From contig NZ_PJND01000007.1 in the NCBI RefSeq assembly GCF_002846575.1, forward strand, positions 1,860,001 through 1,924,000: a stretch of 64,000 nucleotides of DNA, written 5' to 3'. Positions 60,511-64,000 of the stretch are shown piece by piece; the first letter of the stretch is position 1; every line of letters starts with the position of its first letter. The position numbers and the translations under genes are program-made. Source of the stretch: Flavobacterium lindanitolerans (lineage in GTDB: Bacteria; Bacteroidota; Bacteroidia; Flavobacteriales; Flavobacteriaceae). The notes beneath the pieces were generated by a model. It was not told the DNA's origin, searched no databases, and saw nothing but the letters and a program-made list of their open reading frames with translations.

Positions 60511-62447
60511 TTTACGAATTTTTGTATCAATATTTCAGTGACTAAAAAGAGTAGCGTTAAAAACACAAACCATTTCCATATTTCATTGTCTGTCCTGTTG
60601 GTTTGTAAAGTATCAAAAACTTCATCAATGCTTCCAATAACATTATAATCTGATAATACGGATTCATTGGAAGTAGCGATATTGCTTTCTGTTCGGGCAT
60701 AATTAAAGCTGATTTCCTTTAAAAGATTATCTTGCTTGTAGATGCCATAATTTCCGGCTTCCTGTGGAAAATCGTTGAACGTAAGTTTGACTTTATTATT
60801 CAATATCTGCTGCATTGGAATGAATTTCTCATTCGTTTCTTCCGAAAGACTTTTGATCTCAACAATTTCATCTTTGGAGAGGGAAGCGTCAATAAGGAAA
60901 GGGCTATTTTCACCAATAGTCAAGGCGCTGATTCCAGTTTTCTGACTGCTTAATGCCATATTGTAAAAAGTAGGCACAATCAAAGGTGAATTCTGGAAAT
61001 TGGAGTTGTTTTTATTTAGCGGAGCCGAAAATACATAAACCGAACTGACCGGATTTTGTATTGCCGTAAGAAAAGCATTCTGGTCTTCAAAACTCAATAT
61101 TGATGGATAAGCACTTGAAATGCTGTAAGCACTGCTAACATTCGGATATTGGAAATTGTCAATCTTTTTCTCAAAAACGGTACTGTAGAGCGGATGATTA
61201 AAGGCAATTTTGGTAACCAGTTTCTCTCCGTTTTCTAAAGATTTGAATTGTATTTTTCCGAAATTTCCCATCAGGCTATTCAGGTTGGAAATACTGCTTT
61301 CAGAAGACGGAATAACAATCAGATTGCCACCTTTTTCTACAAAAGTTTTTAAGGTGGTCTGCAAAGCTTGAGGAACTTCAGGAACCTCGTTTAAGATAAT
61401 AGCATCTTGTTTTTCCAGTATATTGTAATCCAGTGTTTTTAAGTCGAAGTTGCTGAAAATAAATTCATTATCAGAATAGATTTTTTTCAGGAAGCTGCTT
61501 TTTTCAGGCTGTCCAATGCTAACAATGTTCATCTTTTGCGGCTTTGAAATACTGAAAAATAATTGGTTATCATATTGCAGAGCATTGTCATCTATGGCGG
61601 CATAACCATTGAAATCTCCTTTTGGAATAGTAAAATTGATTGACTTTTCTTTGCCTTCAAAATTGACTATGGTTTTGGCAACCAGTTTTTTGTTATTATA
61701 AAGAGAAATAGGAATATCCTTTTCATTGTCACCGTAGAAAGAAAGCGTGATGCCTATTTCGTAAAAATTGTCCAAAGCCTGTTGGATGAAAACGCTGTCA
61801 ATAGCTACATTGTTCTTTTGTTCTGCTTTTGGAATGATAAAATAGGCATTTGAAGTGCTATCAATGTTTTTAAGCTGTTTTGGCTGTAAACCCACTGCGT
61901 CTGTAATAATTACTATGTCTTTGTTATAAGGCGATTTTCTGGATTTTATTTTGGCCATCAAATTATCCAAAACAAAGGGAGAAGCACTGTATTTTAGGTT
62001 TTGCAATTCTCTTTGGATGGATTTTATGTCGGTATTCCAAAAAGTTTCAGAGTTTGTAATTAGTGAAAAAGTCTGGTTTTCAGGAACGTTTTCCAATAAT
62101 TCCTGAACTGCCCGTTTCATCAATTCGCCTTGTTTTCCTTTGGCCTGCATTGAAAAGGAATTGTCGAGAACGATAAACATTTCGTTCGTGATTCCTTTAC
62201 TGTCTTTAGCCTGGAAAAAAGGCTGGGCAAATGCAATAATCAAACAAGCCAGAAGAAATAACCGGGTAAGTAATAAAAGCCATTTTTTTAACCTCGAACT
62301 TTTTCGGGTTTGTATGGCAAGCTCTTTTAGAAAATGTACGTTGGTAAAATATTCTTTCTTGAAACGACGCAGTTGAAATAAATGAACCAGAATTGGAATG
62401 ACCAATAAGAAAAGGAAGTAAAGAATTTCAGGGTGTTTGAACTGCAT
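60507..62447 (-). CDS. BatA-domain/VWA membrane protein
   Basis: 646 residues. N-terminal BatA (aerotolerance regulator) block HPEILYFLFLLVIPILVHLF and RLKKWLLLLTRLFLLACLII gives two membrane helices (about 6-24 and 54-76); a VWA domain follows with MIDAS FIVLDNSFSMQAKGKQ (about 90-105, DxSxS), then a large periplasmic region with beta-sandwich segments, and a final helix (WKWFVFLTLLFLVTEILIQK). In Bacteroidota, such proteins occur in Bat operons but also alone, always in envelope context. First gene of a four-gene operon, overlapping the next by 4 bp. Function in stress or cell surface maintenance is inferred only. Confidence 0.85.
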   Translation of the reverse strand: MQFKHPEILYFLFLLVIPILVHLFQLRRFKKEYFTNVHFLKELAIQTRKSSRLKKWLLLLTRLFLLACLIIAFAQPFFQAKDSKGITNEMFIVLDNSFSMQAKGKQGELMKRAVQELLENVPENQTFSLITNSETFWNTDIKSIQRELQNLKYSASPFVLDNLMAKIKSRKSPYNKDIVIITDAVGLQPKQLKNIDSTSNAYFIIPKAEQKNNVAIDSVFIQQALDNFYEIGITLSFYGDNEKDIPISLYNNKKLVAKTIVNFEGKEKSINFTIPKGDFNGYAAIDDNALQYDNQLFFSISKPQKMNIVSIGQPEKSSFLKKIYSDNEFIFSNFDLKTLDYNILEKQDAIILNEVPEVPQALQTTLKTFVEKGGNLIVIPSSESSISNLNSLMGNFGKIQFKSLENGEKLVTKIAFNHPLYSTVFEKKIDNFQYPNVSSAYSISSAYPSILSFEDQNAFLTAIQNPVSSVYVFSAPLNKNNSNFQNSPLIVPTFYNMALSSQKTGISALTIGENSPFLIDASLSKDEIVEIKSLSEETNEKFIPMQQILNNKVKLTFNDFPQEAGNYGIYKQDNLLKEISFNYARTESNIATSNESVLSDYNVIGSIDEVFDTLQTNRTDNEIWKWFVFLTLLFLVTEILIQKFVK

Positions 62448-62531
62448 TTATTGAAAGTTTGTCAAAAATACAAATTAGTTGGCAGTTGTCGTAGCTAGTT
62501 TGGAGATTTTTTTGGAATATTAAATTGGCAG

Positions 62532-62712
62532 GTTAAAAAGCCACAGATTGAAGGATTAAAAAGATTTGATGCCTAAAATCCGCGTAAATCTGCATAATCC
62601 ATGTAATCCGCGACTAAAAACGAATCTTTTGATATTTATAAAAAGCCACAGATTAAAGGATTAAAATGATTCAATGTCTAAAACTGTGTAAATTGGTTTA
62701 ATCTGAGGCAAA
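62532..62712. repeat. Family C intergenic repeat (CCACAGATT...GGATTAAAA)
   Basis: AAAAGCCACAGATTGAAGGA followed by TTAAAAAGATT (from about 62536) recurs as AAAAGCCACAGATTAAAGGA with TTAAAATGATT (from about 62641), 105 bp apart. Between lie ATCCGCGTAAATCTGC, TAATCCATGTAATCCGCG. This is a different vocabulary from families A and B; such phrases are common in Bacteroidota genomes. The rest of the 355-bp gap holds only the lactonase promoter. Confidence 0.7.
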
Positions 62713-62776
62713 AATCTATCGCCTCAACATAAGTGAAATTAACATTTCGTGATGATGCTTTTGCTTTCCGAAGCCT

Positions 62777-62784
62777 TATTTTTG
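62777..62784 (+). promoter_or_regulatory. -7 box (TATTTTTG) of lactonase gene
   Basis: TATTTTTG, 18 nt before the ATG at 62803. A TTG lies 13 nt upstream, shorter than usual. Confidence 0.45.
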
Positions 62785-62802
62785 TTCTAAACAATTTTCA
62801 AA

Positions 62803-63912
62803 ATGAAAAAAATCAATTTCTTTCTTCTTGTTTTTTTATTTGTTATGAATGCAAAAGCCCAGGATAAAATTTATAATCTGATTGTAGGAACCTACACGAA
62901 TTCCTGTGAAAGTAAAGGAATATATGTTTATGATTTTAGTCCGGACACCGGTGATTTTTCTTTAAAAAAGACACAGAAAACAGACAATCCGAGTTATCTC
63001 ACGGTTTCGGAAGATGTCAAATATGTCTACAGCGTTAATGAAAATGGAGCAGACAGTAAAATAAGTTCTTTCCGTTTTGATTCAAAAAGCGGCCAATTGC
63101 AACTGTTAAACTCTCAGGATTCGAAAGGTGCCGACCCGTGTTATATTATTAATGATGACAAAAATGTAATTGTAGCAAATTATTCAGGAGGAAGTATCGT
63201 TGTTTTTGAAAAGAAGGCAGATGGAAGTCTGCAAGAAGCCAAACAGGTTATACAACATACCGGAAAAGGAATCAATAAAAGCCGACAGGAAAGTGCCCAT
63301 GTTCATATGGTATATTTTTCACCGGATAAAAAATATATTTTGGCAAATGATTTAGGAATGGATATGATTTACGTTTACAAATACAATAAGAATGCTCCGG
63401 AAAAAATATTGGAATTAAAAGATAAAATAGCTGTAAAACCAGGAAGCGGTCCTCGTCATCTTACGTTTAGTAAAGATGGGAAGTTTGTCTACTTGCTTCA
63501 GGAACTGGATGGAACACTTACTGTTTTTAAATACAAAAATGGTTCTTTAAAACAGCTTCAGGAAACTACTGTTGTAGCTAAAGATTTTAAAGGAGAAAAT
63601 AGTGCGGCAGACATTCATATTTCGCCCGACGGACATTTTTTATATGCCACAAACAGGGGAGATGCCAACACCATCAACGTCTTTGCTATTAATAAAAAAG
63701 GAACGTTGGATTTAGTCAATCAGGTAAGCACTAAGGGAAAAGGTCCGAGGAATTTTGCCATTGACCCAAGCGGTAAATTTTTACTGGTCGCACACCAATA
63801 TACAAACGATGTTGTGATATTCAGGATAGATAAAACTACAGGAAAGCTTTCCGATACCGGAAAAAGAATTGAGCTTTGTTCTCCCGTTTGTTTGGTTTTT
63901 ACCAAATTCTAA
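62803..63912 (+). CDS. Secreted lactonase-family beta-propeller protein
   Basis: 369 residues: signal peptide ending NAKAQ, then a seven-bladed propeller of the lactonase/6-phosphogluconolactonase (Pgl-like, PF10282) family: NLIVGTYTNSCESKGIYVYD, SYLTVSEDVKYVYSVNENGA, AHVHMVYFSPDKKYILANDL, GSGPRHLTFSKDGKFVYLLQ, AADIHISPDGHFLYATNRGD, KGPRNFAIDPSGKFLLVAHQ. E. coli Pgl is cytosolic; this one is exported, so it probably acts on extracellular or periplasmic lactones rather than in the pentose phosphate pathway. Monocistronic. Confidence 0.9.
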   Translation: MKKINFFLLVFLFVMNAKAQDKIYNLIVGTYTNSCESKGIYVYDFSPDTGDFSLKKTQKTDNPSYLTVSEDVKYVYSVNENGADSKISSFRFDSKSGQLQLLNSQDSKGADPCYIINDDKNVIVANYSGGSIVVFEKKADGSLQEAKQVIQHTGKGINKSRQESAHVHMVYFSPDKKYILANDLGMDMIYVYKYNKNAPEKILELKDKIAVKPGSGPRHLTFSKDGKFVYLLQELDGTLTVFKYKNGSLKQLQETTVVAKDFKGENSAADIHISPDGHFLYATNRGDANTINVFAINKKGTLDLVNQVSTKGKGPRNFAIDPSGKFLLVAHQYTNDVVIFRIDKTTGKLSDTGKRIELCSPVCLVFTKF

Positions 63913-63915
63913 ATT

Positions 63916-64000
63916 CTATTTGCCTTTATCTTTTCTCTTTTTGTCTCGGTTTCTTTCCACAGCACGGTTTCTTGGCTTTGTCTTTCTTGGTTTAGTTTTG
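63916..64000 (-). CDS. C-terminal end of a gene with Lys/Arg-rich tail, cut by window edge
   Basis: The minus strand is open from the window end to a TAG at 63916-63918 and encodes KTKPRKTKPRNRAVERNRDK followed by KRKDKGK. Strongly basic tails like this occur on Bacteroidota helicases, pseudouridine synthases and ribonucleases; identity cannot be told from 27 residues. It would converge with the lactonase gene, 3 bp between stops. Confidence 0.6.
   Translation of the reverse strand, partial: KTKPRKTKPRNRAVERNRDKKRKDKGK

Noticed and set aside
1..64000. Integrated phage, transposon or tRNA-anchored island
   Set aside because: No integrase, transposase, terminal inverted repeats or tRNA gene seen; only the 25.5-28.7 kb segment shows a composition shift.

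Overview
The window looks like a chromosome segment of a Flavobacterium-type member of the Bacteroidota. This rests on three things: recurrent TAnnTTTG -7 promoter boxes (several with a TTG about 19-20 nt upstream), a type IX secretion C-terminal domain protein plus an outer-membrane receptor of the CarboxypepD_reg/plug/beta-barrel type, and a moderately AT-rich composition with short intergenic gaps. No rRNA, tRNA, CRISPR array, transposase or phage gene was seen. The first gene (pyrD) and the last gene (a minus-strand Lys/Arg-rich C-terminus) run off the window ends.

Layout. 0-5 kb: pyrD, an HMG-CoA-lyase-like enzyme, an orphan TPR sensor kinase and guaB. 5-17 kb (mostly minus strand): a KefC-type antiporter with its KefF-like oxidoreductase, purB, a sirtuin with an HxlR regulator, an AlkC-like protein, an ECF sigma/anti-sigma pair, a TrmH-type methyltransferase, a DEAD-box helicase and rdgB. 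17-20 kb: a repeat-rich stretch with a metallo-hydrolase, a strong candidate for a structured small RNA and two small membrane proteins. 20-25 kb: a histidine kinase/response regulator/secreted-protein operon facing a TonB-receptor-like gene, with 11-bp-phased direct repeats between them. 25.6-28.7 kb: a strongly AT-rich two-gene island encoding a NACHT-type STAND NTPase and a RelA/SpoT-fold protein, the best candidate for an undescribed (defence-like) system. 28.8-37.2 kb: accessory genes: AraC regulator, ankyrin lipoprotein, T9SS cargo, a family of paralogous lipoproteins, a PH-domain protein and two GYF_2 proteins. Here three promoters share the palindrome TTACGGnnnnCCGTAA at identical distance from the -7 box; one of them appears to drive a short non-coding RNA.

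37-42 kb: an alpha-oxoamine synthase (probably sphingolipid or sulfonolipid biosynthesis), a lipoprotein, a GNAT-like acyltransferase and an outer-membrane protein. 42-47.5 kb: surface-polysaccharide type genes (YfhO-like membrane protein, GT4 glycosyltransferase, flippase). 47.5-49.5 kb: a LysR regulator and YeiH-family exporter. 49.7-56.4 kb: uvrA, an ECF sigma factor with a 47-residue basic peptide, nth, bcp and a conserved protein of unknown function. 56.4-64 kb: a PhnP-like hydrolase, two small envelope proteins, and a minus-strand operon of a BatA/VWA protein, a dihydroorotase homologue that has lost its metal ligands, a DUF4870-like membrane protein and an esterase, followed by a secreted lactonase.

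An unusual genome-scale feature is a set of intergenic spacers built on one plan: stop codon, then repeats of the GTGGATAGTTGATAG type, then repeats of the AAATCATAAATCTAAAATC type, then the next co-oriented gene. One spacer contains a 170-bp tandem duplication. All functional calls are from reading the sequence and family knowledge; no database search was run.
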